DNA of 64,000 bases, taken from contig CAYLYX010000015.1 of assembly GCA_964387945.1 (NCBI GenBank), positions 3,639 through 67,638 of the forward strand. The letters run 5' to 3'. Source of the stretch: Parvicella sp964387945 (lineage in GTDB: Bacteria > Bacteroidota > Bacteroidia > Flavobacteriales_D > Parvicellaceae). A program made the translations under genes and the position numbers. Below, piece after piece: positions 9,089 to 17,029 of this stretch. Positions within the stretch are counted from its first letter, which is position 1. Each line of letters opens with the position of its first letter. A model generated the notes under the pieces. That model was not told where the DNA came from. It did no database searches and worked only from the letters and a program-made list of their open reading frames with translations.

Positions 9089-9805
9089 TCAATCTCTACT
9101 CCCTAGCAATTGCATTACCCAATAAACCAATGATGCAAGAGCACTTAACGCAGCTACGATATAGGTCATTGCAGCCCACTTGAGTGCATCTTTTGACATG
9201 GCGAGCTCTTGTTGGGTTACAATGCCATTTTTTTCAATCCAGACGAGTGCTCTTTTGGAAGCGTCAAACTCAACAGGTAAGGTAACTGCACTGAACAAAA
9301 ACAGAATTCCGTTTGTAGCAATCATTACCCAGATAATCGCTTCTACGGGTACTGCTTGAAAAAGTGCATAACCTCCAATGAATGCAATCATAATGACCAC
9401 ATTCATAATCATTCCACTCGCATTTTGAAGCGGAACTAGTTTTGAGCGAAGGTTGAGTGGTCCGTAGTTGGTGGCGTGCTGTACAGCATGTCCGCACTCG
9501 TGCGCTGCAACGGCTGCCGCTGCGGCATTAGCACCATTGTAAACTGCCTGACTGAGATTTACCGTTTTGTTCATTGGGTTGTAGTGATCGGTCAATGTGC
9601 CGCCCACAGAAGTTACTTTTACATCGTAAATGCCATGGTGTTCCAACATTCGTTCTGCAATTTCTTTCCCAGTCATACCATTTTGAAGTCTGATCTTTGC
9701 ATACTTGTTGAACTTAGCTTTTAACCGAGCGCTAACAATCATTCCCAAAAACATAAATGGCAATGCAATCAGCATCGGCCAAATATTTAATGTCATAAAA
9801 TCCAT
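9089..9805 (-). CDS. zinc metallopeptidase, YugP-like (peptidase family with HECGH)
   Basis: 238 residues. A membrane helix at about residues 8-26, then a soluble segment holding the zinc motif AAHECGHAVQHA, then three C-terminal membrane helices. This matches the YugP-type neutral zinc metallopeptidases of the HEXXH gluzincin kind. Two His and the catalytic Glu are in the motif; the third zinc ligand is probably in the following helix pair. Likely substrates are membrane or envelope proteins, but none is known. Confidence 0.88.
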   Translation of the reverse strand: MDFMTLNIWPMLIALPFMFLGMIVSARLKAKFNKYAKIRLQNGMTGKEIAERMLEHHGIYDVKVTSVGGTLTDHYNPMNKTVNLSQAVYNGANAAAAAVAAHECGHAVQHATNYGPLNLRSKLVPLQNASGMIMNVVIMIAFIGGYALFQAVPVEAIIWVMIATNGILFLFSAVTLPVEFDASKRALVWIEKNGIVTQQELAMSKDALKWAAMTYIVAALSALASLVYWVMQLLGSRD

Positions 9806-9870
9806 AAGATTCGTTTAGCTAGAGTCTTTCAAAAACCTCACCAATAGCGAAACAGGGACATTTTGTCATT

Positions 9871-10290
9871 TTATTCACCTCGATAAGTGACAAAATTATT
9901 CTCTGATTCATACAGTTTCACTTCGTGCAAAGTGGCTCCAAGTTCCAAAATTAACGGAGCGAGGATCTTCCATATTTCGATCGTGAGCACTTCCGTACTT
10001 GCAAGCTTGTCTTTCATGAAAGGAACGTCCAAGTTAATGTTGCGATGGTCTAACTGTTCAATAACTTCTCTTTTAACGAGATCACTCACTTTTTTGAGAT
10101 CTACACAATAGCCTGTGTCTGGATGAGGCTCACCTTTTACAGTTACAAACAGCTCATAATTGTGTCCATGCCAGTTTTTGTTGGCACACTTTCCAAAAAC
10201 CTCTTCATTCTTCTCACGGCTCCATTGCGGATTGTACATTTGGTGAGCTGCGTTAAAACGTTCTCTTCGTGTAACATAAACTAAAGGCAT
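9871..10290 (-). CDS. queD: 6-pyruvoyl-tetrahydropterin synthase / 6-carboxytetrahydropterin synthase family
   Basis: 139-residue T-fold enzyme. The zinc histidines are in RFNAAHQ (His16) and WHGHNYE, a catalytic Cys lies in GYCVDLK, and the closing glutamate is in LYESENNF. In bacteria this family usually makes 6-carboxy-5,6,7,8-tetrahydropterin for queuosine. Without queC or queE nearby, a folate- or pterin-related role cannot be excluded. It starts 72 bases downstream of the MerR gene on the same strand. Confidence 0.85.
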   Translation of the reverse strand: MPLVYVTRRERFNAAHQMYNPQWSREKNEEVFGKCANKNWHGHNYELFVTVKGEPHPDTGYCVDLKKVSDLVKREVIEQLDHRNINLDVPFMKDKLASTEVLTIEIWKILAPLILELGATLHEVKLYESENNFVTYRGE

Positions 10291-10362
10291 ATTCCTGACG
10301 ATTTGATTCAGGTATAAAGTTAGTAATAAGACACAACTATTGACGAGTGGTTAGCAACAGAA

Positions 10363-10698
10363 TTAAAGGGCTTCTTTTACTTCAAGCAGAAATGTTTTGA
10401 CCTTTTGCAAGCGCTGTACAAGTTCAAGGGCTTCAAATTCACCCTCTTTGTTCCCCTTGATTTTGTCTTTTGCTCCTTGAAGGGTAAACCCACGCTCTTT
10501 GACCAAATGAAAAATGAGGTGAAAATTTTCTACGTCTTCTTTTGTAAATAAACGATTCCCTTTTTTGTTTTTATTGGGTTTGATGATGTCAAACTCCTTT
10601 TCCCAGAAGCGAATCAGTGAAGTATTGACGTCAAACATCTTAGCAACTTCGCCAATGCTGTAGTACAGTTTTTCTATGGGTTTCTTTACGTAGGGCAT
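10363..10698 (-). CDS. MerR family transcriptional regulator
   Basis: 111 residues from the ATG at 10698; two codons further upstream is only a TTG. The winged helix-turn-helix is YSIGEVAKMFDVNTSLIRFW, followed by KKGNRLFTKEDVENF, the typical MerR wing. A short C-terminal helix (EALELVQRLQKVKTFLLEVK) should mediate dimerisation. There is no ligand-binding domain and no cysteine cluster, so it is one of the small MerR proteins common in Bacteroidota. The target is unknown. Confidence 0.85.
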   Translation of the reverse strand: MPYVKKPIEKLYYSIGEVAKMFDVNTSLIRFWEKEFDIIKPNKNKKGNRLFTKEDVENFHLIFHLVKERGFTLQGAKDKIKGNKEGEFEALELVQRLQKVKTFLLEVKEAL

Positions 10699-10816
10699 AT
10701 CCAAGTATAAAAGTACTTGAATAATAACGTGTTATCAAAGACGAAGTTTTTTTTGCTCAACAGCGAGTTGTTAATTTGTACTTATCATCTTTTCAAGACT
10801 AGGTAAGAATTGAAAC

Positions 10817-10824
10817 TACTTTTG
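10817..10824 (+). promoter_or_regulatory. candidate -7 element (TACTTTTG) for the M23-like gene
   Basis: An exact TAnnTTTG match ends four bases before the GTG start at 10829, again implying a leaderless or nearly leaderless mRNA. The -33 region has only TTTC near 10791. Confidence 0.45.
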
Positions 10825-10828
10825 CTAT

Positions 10829-11470
10829 GTGCTAAAAATCATTGTTTTATATATTTGTTTGTTTCTGACAATGTCAACGTTTGGACAAAAAATGGGACCT
10901 CTTTATTCTCTAGATACGAGTGATTTCATGGCTGAGCAAATGCAGAAAATTACTAGAGTTCAGGAACTTTTTGATCAGCAAGGACTTATATATCCTATCG
11001 ATACAAACAAGATTAAGAGATTAGATACGGTTGGTACAAATCAGTTTGAGCAACTGAAAGGAACTTTGGATCTTTCGCTCAATGACGGTGATAGCGTCAT
11101 TTACTCCGGTGATTTCAATTCTTATCAGAAGTATGTTGGTCTCGTTGATGGAATTCCCGATGGACTTGATGTCTTGTTCGAAACGGATTCAAATATGATA
11201 AAGGCTCCTTGTGATGCTGAAGTCGCTTCTGTTTTTACAATTCCCGGAGCTGGAAAAGTAATTATGCTTAAGCAAGGAAGTTATCGGCTAGTCTTTTCAA
11301 ATGTTTCTGAAGCATTAGTTTCAAAAGGTGATTTGATTTCGAAAGGGAGTTTAATTGGAGTCGTAAAAAATAGCAAAGATGCCAATGGCTTCCATGTAGA
11401 ACTATGGAAATCGAGCGAATTTGAAACAAAACGAATTCCTCTCTACAAAGAAAAGTGGTTCAAATATTGA
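10829..11470 (+). CDS. secreted protein with degenerate LytM/M23 peptidase domain
   Basis: 213 residues from a GTG start, with a signal peptide (about 1-20, ending TFGQ). The C-terminal 90 residues follow the layout of LytM/M23 domains: IKAPCDAEVASV, then GKVIMLKQGSYRLVFSNV, then VSKGDLISKGSLIGVV, then GFHVELWK. The zinc ligands are gone: the usual HxxxD and HxH positions carry no pair of histidines, with only one His in FHVELW. It is therefore probably a non-catalytic envelope factor, as EnvC/NlpD-type proteins act as amidase activators. The GTG start is preferred because the next ATG would cut into the signal peptide. Confidence 0.7.
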   Translation: MLKIIVLYICLFLTMSTFGQKMGPLYSLDTSDFMAEQMQKITRVQELFDQQGLIYPIDTNKIKRLDTVGTNQFEQLKGTLDLSLNDGDSVIYSGDFNSYQKYVGLVDGIPDGLDVLFETDSNMIKAPCDAEVASVFTIPGAGKVIMLKQGSYRLVFSNVSEALVSKGDLISKGSLIGVVKNSKDANGFHVELWKSSEFETKRIPLYKEKWFKY

Positions 11471-11473
11471 TTC

Positions 11474-13336
11474 TTAAGAATTGTCAATCACACCATCAAC
11501 AAATTTATCCTGAGGAGATTTCTCTGGCACAATCTCTCTGTAGCGCTTTCTACTTTGCACGCCAAACAAGCTACCCTTATATTCAAAAATGATCTTTTTG
11601 TAGTACTCAGCTGCCTTCTCTGGTTGATCTAATCGAAGGTCATAAATCTGTGCTAACTCATAAAGTGCATTGTCCGCAAGAATATCGGTAGGGTATTTTT
11701 TTACAATTTCTTCTAAAAAACCTATGGCTGTTGTGAGGTCTTGTTGCTGCAGCGCCATTTCACTTTTTTTCCAGAGAATTTCATCGTTTAAGGTGTGGTA
11801 GGTAAACATGGCATTGATGCTATCAAACTTCTGATTCGCTTCTGCATATTTATGTTGCTTGATCAATAAATCTGCTGAGGCATAAAGTTTCATGGTCGTC
11901 TGAGTCGTATCCATGTTGTAATTGTCGGTGATCAACATGCTCAGTTCCATAGCATCGTTGGCAATCAGTTTGGAAGTTGAAGCTTTCAATACGTCCAATT
12001 GACCTTGCGCGTAATCAAAATCGCCAGCAAAATAAAAGACTTGAGCCGCTTTAAACTTGGCTAAGTGCCCAATTTTATCCTCTTTAAAGGCTTTTTCAAC
12101 CTGCATGAAGAGAAGCGAAGCATCCCAAATTCGTTCGTCCACCACCATTAGATCACCCAATTCGATTTTGATCTCTCCAAGTACTTTTTTGTTGAGTCCT
12201 GGTACGTCCAAAAGGTCTTCTAAGATTGCTATCCCTTTCTTAGGATTGTCCAAGTAGTAACCTTCTAAGTACGCCAGTTCTCGATAAAGTTGAGCCGTGT
12301 AAGAGTTTTTTCCCAATTGATCAATCGACTCTAGGTAATTCTTTTTGAGGTCTAACAAGTCTTCTTGGGTGTACGTCCCTTTTTCTAAAATCTTCTTTTT
12401 GAGGGCGGATACTTTGTAAATCTTTGCTTCCCGAAAATAGGGTTTATTATTGCCCAGTTCGATGACGTAATCGAAGCACTTAATTGCTTGCTCGTACTGC
12501 TCGTTGTTGATACACGTCAAACCCAGGTCTTTGATACGCAGTCCGTCATTTTTTTCTTTCTTGTCGAGTGCTTTTAATTGAATGAATGCGCCAGAGTAGT
12601 TTTCCGTAAGCATGTAAACCCACGCCAGCATTTCGTTGTACACCGTTTTGTTGGGGTGAGACTGTGTTCGTTTGATGAGATTGGTCTTTATCGTATCAAC
12701 GCTCGCAAAGTTGTTTTCAAAATCAATGCTGTTGGCCAATGTGCTCTGAATCGAAACGAGGTATCTGGGATCCTCGTGAATGATGTCTAGCAGAGAGTTA
12801 ACCATCAATTCAATTCTTCCCTGTCTCCCATAAAGCAGCGCAATGTTTCTGAGGTACATGTTGGTAGATCCAGCAAATTTGCTTGCCTGTTCGTAGGTGG
12901 AGATCGCTAGGTTTAACTTGTTTCTTTTTTCAAAGGCTTTTGCCAAACCGCTAATGGATTTATAGGGCGTTGTCTTCTGGATTTCATCAATCCCTTCCTG
13001 ATACGATGCATTGGCTTTGTCCCAGTCTTCTTCTAGCTCATAGATCAGTCCGTCATAAACAAACAGACTCAAGTCTTCTGGATACGCCTTCTTTTGCTTT
13101 TTACACAGTTTGTGCGCATTCTTATAATCCTCCAAATAAACCAAACTCTGGTAGTAGGGGTCAAATATGGTGGTAGAGTTATCGGTGTCGTAAATTTTTT
13201 CAAAATAAATCACAGCCTTGTCAAACTTCCCCTCATCGTAATAGCTGAAAGCAAGTTGTTTGTCCATATCAGTTTGCGCACTGCCAATAACCGATAGGAG
13301 AATCAAACAAAAGGATATGTACCATTTATTCCACAT
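11474..13336 (-). CDS. secreted TPR-repeat protein
   Basis: 620 residues with a signal peptide (cleavage near SVIGSAQ/T) and TPR-like helical pairs over the whole mature length, for example FSYYDEGKFDKAVIYFEKIY near the N-terminus and ALYELAQIYDLRLDQPEKAA near the C-terminus. Such proteins act as periplasmic or outer-membrane assembly scaffolds; no enzyme motif is present. Its start overlaps the stop of the lipoprotein gene by 11 bases (13326-13336), so the two are coupled and may act together. It converges on the M23-like gene with three bases between stops. Confidence 0.8.
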   Translation of the reverse strand: MWNKWYISFCLILLSVIGSAQTDMDKQLAFSYYDEGKFDKAVIYFEKIYDTDNSTTIFDPYYQSLVYLEDYKNAHKLCKKQKKAYPEDLSLFVYDGLIYELEEDWDKANASYQEGIDEIQKTTPYKSISGLAKAFEKRNKLNLAISTYEQASKFAGSTNMYLRNIALLYGRQGRIELMVNSLLDIIHEDPRYLVSIQSTLANSIDFENNFASVDTIKTNLIKRTQSHPNKTVYNEMLAWVYMLTENYSGAFIQLKALDKKEKNDGLRIKDLGLTCINNEQYEQAIKCFDYVIELGNNKPYFREAKIYKVSALKKKILEKGTYTQEDLLDLKKNYLESIDQLGKNSYTAQLYRELAYLEGYYLDNPKKGIAILEDLLDVPGLNKKVLGEIKIELGDLMVVDERIWDASLLFMQVEKAFKEDKIGHLAKFKAAQVFYFAGDFDYAQGQLDVLKASTSKLIANDAMELSMLITDNYNMDTTQTTMKLYASADLLIKQHKYAEANQKFDSINAMFTYHTLNDEILWKKSEMALQQQDLTTAIGFLEEIVKKYPTDILADNALYELAQIYDLRLDQPEKAAEYYKKIIFEYKGSLFGVQSRKRYREIVPEKSPQDKFVDGVIDNS

Positions 13337-13865
13337 TTTCCAACAAAATGTTCTGCACTTTAGCGGCTACGGAGTCATGAACGCTAATTACAAAGTCGTA
13401 GTTGTACAAGAGCGTTCCTACATTTTTGCTTAACTCATCCAAGTTTGTTTGTTCGTTGGCTAAAAAAACATCCAAGCTATCGTTAAACTCTGCTTTATTC
13501 TCCATGTCCGCGTGCAATGTGCTTAATTGTTTTTCAATGAACTCAATTTGCATGCCAACTGCGTAATATTCGTCTTCAAAACCTTTTGCGCTGTGCTTAA
13601 CCCCTTTGTAGAAGTTGATCAATTCGGTAACGTTTTGATCAATGCTGTCGGGTTTGTAATAGGTTTGAATTTGGTTCATGTTTTTGACGTACATTTCCAT
13701 GGCATAATTCACCTTGTCGATGTCAACCTGAGCATACGTTTGCTTAACGCCAGAAAGTACTTCTTGCATACCTTCAACGCGTTCCATCTCTTCTTCGTAT
13801 GGATTTGCACAAGAGATCATAGCCACAGTAAACAAGGTTACTAGGCCAAACATCCAATTCTTCAT
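13326..13865 (-). CDS. small helical lipoprotein, unrecognised
   Basis: 179 residues from the ATG at 13865; longer upstream starts would run into serS. The N-terminus is a lipoprotein signal with lipobox MISCAN (Cys about 19), followed by an acidic, coiled-coil-like helical domain (EEEMERVEGMQEVLSGVKQ and later repeats of charged heptads). No domain is recognised. It lies ten bases downstream of serS and overlaps the TPR gene. The pairing of a helical lipoprotein with a TPR scaffold suggests an envelope complex, which is inference. Confidence 0.75.
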   Translation of the reverse strand: MKNWMFGLVTLFTVAMISCANPYEEEMERVEGMQEVLSGVKQTYAQVDIDKVNYAMEMYVKNMNQIQTYYKPDSIDQNVTELINFYKGVKHSAKGFEDEYYAVGMQIEFIEKQLSTLHADMENKAEFNDSLDVFLANEQTNLDELSKNVGTLLYNYDFVISVHDSVAAKVQNILLENVE

Positions 13866-13875
13866 CGTTATTCTT

Positions 13876-15147
13876 TTAATTGATAATATCAAATCCTGTG
13901 TAAGGTACCAAAACTTTAGGAATTTTGACACCTTGTTCGGTCTGATTGTTTTCCAAAATTGATGCCAATATTCTCGGTAAGGCTAAGGCAGAACCGTTCA
14001 ACGTATGTGCAAGTTTTGGCTTATCCGCTCCTTCTTTATATCTCAGCTTCAAGCGATTAGCCTGAAAAGATTCGAAGTTACTAATTGAGCTTACTTCCAA
14101 CCATTTTTCCTGAGCGGCAGAATACACTTCCATGTCATAAGTTAATGCAGAGGTAAAGCCCAGATCACCACCGCACAACCTTGCCACACGATAGGGAAGT
14201 TCAAGTTGGTCAAGCAGTCCTTTTACATGGTTTACCATTTCTGTAAGTGTATCGTAACTCTTTTCTGGATGTACCACCTGAACGATTTCTACTTTATCAA
14301 ATTGATGCAGACGGTTTAGCCCTCGCACGTCTTTTCCGTAGGAACCTGCTTCTCTTCTGAAACAAGGCGTATAGCCGACATTTTTGATCGGGAAATCAGT
14401 GTCCTTGAGTACAACATTTCTATAGATGTTCGTGATTGGAACTTCTGCTGTAGGAATCAAGTAAAGGTTATCTCCCGTAACGTGGTACATCTGTCCTTCT
14501 TTATCGGGCAATTGACCCGTGCCAAAACCAGAGTCTTCATTCACCAAATGAGGAGGAATCACCTCTTGATACCCCGCTTCGATGGCTTGATCCAAAAAGA
14601 AGTTGATCAACGCGCGTTGCAGTCGAGCTCCCTTGCCTTTGTAAACTGGAAATCCTGCACCAGTAATTTTCACGCCCAACTCAAAATCGATTAGGTCATA
14701 CTTCTTTGCCAGTTCCCAGTGAGGAACAGCTCCGTCAAAAAGTGATGGAGAACTTCCGTGTTCAGAAATGATCTCATTGTCCTCATCTGACTTTCCAGCA
14801 GGTACCAACGGATTCGGAATGTTCGGAATACGATATAGGATTTCGTTGATGGCATCTGCAGTCTCCTGAAGTTTGGTTTTCAGATTGGCAGAGTTCTCCT
14901 TCAGAGAAGCTGTTTTTTCTTTCAGTTCATTCGCTTCTGAAGCCTTGCCAGATTTGAATAATTCCCCAATTTGTTTGGAAAGCACATTCAATTCTTGCAA
15001 TTCGGTATCCATTTGATGCTGTGTAGCTCTTCTTTCTTCGTCCAGTTCAATGATTCTGGTTAAATCACTTCCCGCATCCAAGTTTCTTACTTTAAGTGCT
15101 TCTGCGAGTTGATTACGGTTTTCTCGTATTCTCGTTAGTTCCAGCAT
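13876..15147 (-). CDS. serS: seryl-tRNA synthetase
   Basis: 423-residue class II synthetase charging tRNA-Ser. The N-terminal antiparallel coiled-coil arm (about 1-110) that clamps the tRNA is obvious from its charged heptads. Motif 2 is CFRREAGSYG and motif 3 is GSALALPRILASILENNQ. Length and motifs are complete. It follows the ion-channel gene after three bases and precedes the lipoprotein after ten, so it lies in the middle of a four-gene minus-strand unit. Confidence 0.98.
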   Translation of the reverse strand: MLELTRIRENRNQLAEALKVRNLDAGSDLTRIIELDEERRATQHQMDTELQELNVLSKQIGELFKSGKASEANELKEKTASLKENSANLKTKLQETADAINEILYRIPNIPNPLVPAGKSDEDNEIISEHGSSPSLFDGAVPHWELAKKYDLIDFELGVKITGAGFPVYKGKGARLQRALINFFLDQAIEAGYQEVIPPHLVNEDSGFGTGQLPDKEGQMYHVTGDNLYLIPTAEVPITNIYRNVVLKDTDFPIKNVGYTPCFRREAGSYGKDVRGLNRLHQFDKVEIVQVVHPEKSYDTLTEMVNHVKGLLDQLELPYRVARLCGGDLGFTSALTYDMEVYSAAQEKWLEVSSISNFESFQANRLKLRYKEGADKPKLAHTLNGSALALPRILASILENNQTEQGVKIPKVLVPYTGFDIIN

Positions 15148-15150
15148 GTC

Positions 15151-16065
15151 CTAATCTTTGTTTTTGTTCATTTCTAATTTTTTACTGAGCAGCAACAAAT
15201 TGTGACTCAGTTCTTCTACTTGCTTTTGCAGAACAAGTACTTCTTCATGTGCAGGTAAGTCTTTTCCTTGCTGAGCTTTTGCTTCCAGTTCGGCTTCTGC
15301 TTTCATTTCATCCATTCCTGTCATGATCACACCAATAAACAGGTTCAAGACAATCATACCTCCAGTAAGGATAAAGGTAACAAAGAAAATTGCAGCTCCT
15401 AGAGGAGATGCCGATGGAGTAGGAGTGATTCCACTTTCGGCCAGTTGCTGTAGCATCTCAGCACTATAGCCATAGTGGTCACTGCCATACATATTAATGT
15501 ACATCAGATCGGTCCAGTCTTCCATGGTTACTGCTCGAAACAGGGAGAGCATACTGGTCTGCAAATCACCAAAATGATACGGATCATTCTCTGCATAGAA
15601 GAACGTAGCCATACATCCATAAATGTAAAAATGCAGGGTAAGCAACAAGAATACATATCCCATAGAAGGGATTGATTTCAGCAGTGCACCTACAATTAGT
15701 TGCAACTTTGGTAGGGCAGTAACTAACTTGAATACCCTTAAGATTCTTGCTAGTCGGAGGACAGCAATGAAGCTAGTATCCCCATCGATGGGTAAGAAGC
15801 AGACAGCAACAATCAGGAAATCAAAGACGTTCCAAGAGTCTTTGAAGTAATTCCACGGTTGTTTTCCTTCCGCAAGCATTTTTACGACAATCTCCACCAC
15901 AAATATCCAGAGGATAATGGTGTCTAGTAGGTTGATAATTGATTCGTGTCTTAAAGAAAAATCCTTGTACGTCTGAATACCTACTAGTATTCCGGCAGCA
16001 ATGATGACACCGATAATGAAGCTTTGAAACCACTTAGCTTCTGCAACGTTTTTTGCAAATTTCAT
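15151..16065 (-). CDS. voltage-gated cation channel, NavBac-like, with acidic selectivity filter
   Basis: 304 residues with one six-helix channel domain. S2 carries an acidic residue (VVEIVVKM), and S4 has gating charges every third position (Arg104, Arg107, Arg110, Lys113). The pore helix leads to the filter FRAVTMEDWTDLMY (Thr180-Asp186). S6 (GAAIFFVTFILTGGMIVLNLF) ends in a cytoplasmic coiled coil (about 253-300), as in homotetrameric NavBac channels. The filter TMEDWTD differs from the TLESW type of sodium channels by having three acidic residues, nearer to calcium-selective designs. The loop after the filter is long (about 190-221). It is placed just before serS. Confidence 0.88.
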   Translation of the reverse strand: MKFAKNVAEAKWFQSFIIGVIIAAGILVGIQTYKDFSLRHESIINLLDTIILWIFVVEIVVKMLAEGKQPWNYFKDSWNVFDFLIVAVCFLPIDGDTSFIAVLRLARILRVFKLVTALPKLQLIVGALLKSIPSMGYVFLLLTLHFYIYGCMATFFYAENDPYHFGDLQTSMLSLFRAVTMEDWTDLMYINMYGSDHYGYSAEMLQQLAESGITPTPSASPLGAAIFFVTFILTGGMIVLNLFIGVIMTGMDEMKAEAELEAKAQQGKDLPAHEEVLVLQKQVEELSHNLLLLSKKLEMNKNKD

Positions 16066-16097
16066 TTCTTCAAATTTTGGTGGCGTGAAAATAAAAA

Positions 16098-16125
16098 AAA
16101 ACCCTGACGATTACGCCAGGGTTTT
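16098..16125 (-). terminator. intrinsic terminator after rpmA
   Basis: On the minus strand a 9-bp stem (16098-16106 with 16117-16125, core CCCTG/CAGGG) with a 10-base loop is followed by a run of nine U residues (plus-strand A run at 16092-16100). It closes the rplU-rpmA unit and separates it from the channel gene. Confidence 0.85.
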
Positions 16126-16162
16126 GATAAATATAGATTAAATAGATTTAAGCCTCAACCAA

Positions 16163-16420
16163 TCATTCTGCAGGAACTACAGAAACGTAAGATTTGTTGT
16201 TTGCTTTCTTTTTGAACTCAACAATACCGTCAGTTAGTGCAAATAAAGTATGGTCTTTCCCCATTCCTACATTTTCACCCGGATTGTGCTGCGTACCACG
16301 CTGTCTAACAATAATGTTACCAGCAATAACCGCTTGACCTCCGAACAACTTTACTCCCAATCTTTTTGAATGAGATTCACGACCGTTTTTCGAACTACCG
16401 ACTCCTTTTTTGTGTGCCAT
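16163..16420 (-). CDS. rpmA: 50S ribosomal protein L27
   Basis: 85 residues. The N-terminus MAHKKGVGSSKNGRES is the mature-type L27 end that reaches toward the peptidyl-transferase centre, without the cleavable extension seen in Firmicutes. The body (RLGVKLFGGQAVIAGNIIVR, RQRGTQHNPGENVGMG) is standard. It is encoded 31 bases after rplU and followed by a strong terminator, the usual rplU-rpmA order. Confidence 0.98.
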   Translation of the reverse strand: MAHKKGVGSSKNGRESHSKRLGVKLFGGQAVIAGNIIVRQRGTQHNPGENVGMGKDHTLFALTDGIVEFKKKANNKSYVSVVPAE

Positions 16421-16451
16421 TTTATTTCGATTTTAAATTCGTTAATTCAAT

Positions 16452-16964
16452 TTAGCTCAAAGCTTCAATCAATTCAGCTTTCTTCATAGAAGAATATCCT
16501 GAGATTTCTTTTGCTTTTGCCATTTCTTTTAATTCAGCAACTGTTTTGCTGCTCAAGTCTTCTGAACCAGCTGCTTCAGTCTTGGGCGCTTCAGCTTTTG
16601 GTTCCTCTTTAGTCTCTGCTTTTGGAGCAGCAGCTTTCGCTTTCTTAGCTCCACTTGACAAAATATCAGAAATCAAAATTTCTGTAAATTTTTGTCTGTG
16701 ACCGTTTGACTTTTGGTATCCTTTTCTTCTTTTCTTTTTGAAAACGATCACCTTGTCTCCTTGAACGTGACGTTCGATAGTTGCTTTTACTAAAGCACCT
16801 GATACAGCTGGGGCGCCAACGTTAACACTGCCGTCATTGTCTATCAAAAGAACTTGATCAAATTCTACTTTGTCTCCTTCCTTTCCTTCTAGACGATGAA
16901 CGAACAAACGCTGATCTTTCGCTACTTTAAACTGCTGCCCTGCTATCTCTACAATTGCGTACAT
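16452..16964 (-). CDS. rplU: 50S ribosomal protein L21 with C-terminal SAP/Rho_N-like extension
   Basis: 170 residues against about 103 for a standard L21. Residues 1-103 are normal L21 (MYAIVEIAGQQFKVAKDQ to KRRKGYQKSNGHRQKFTEI). A linker rich in Ala, Lys, Glu and Pro (about 108-135) follows, then a small helical domain at about 136-170 (SSKTVAELKEMAKAKEISGY, then SSMKKAELIEAL). That domain resembles SAP/Rho_N nucleic-acid-binding modules and closely matches the first 40 residues of Rho in this window. A promoter at 16994-17022 drives rplU-rpmA. Confidence 0.96.
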   Translation of the reverse strand: MYAIVEIAGQQFKVAKDQRLFVHRLEGKEGDKVEFDQVLLIDNDGSVNVGAPAVSGALVKATIERHVQGDKVIVFKKKRRKGYQKSNGHRQKFTEILISDILSSGAKKAKAAAPKAETKEEPKAEAPKTEAAGSEDLSSKTVAELKEMAKAKEISGYSSMKKAELIEALS

Positions 16965-16993
16965 ATCCGTTATAATTTAATTTTAAAGGGCTG

Positions 16994-17022
16994 CAAATAT
17001 AGGGATATTTTTTAAAACCAAA
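16994..17022 (-). promoter_or_regulatory. rplU: promoter TTTG-N17-TATATTTG for rplU-rpmA
   Basis: On the minus strand, TTTG (17019-17022) and TATATTTG (16994-17001) are 17 bases apart, a full match to the Bacteroidota consensus. The start codon of rplU is at 16964, giving a leader of about 25 bases. Confidence 0.7.
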
Positions 17023-17029
17023 GATTCTT

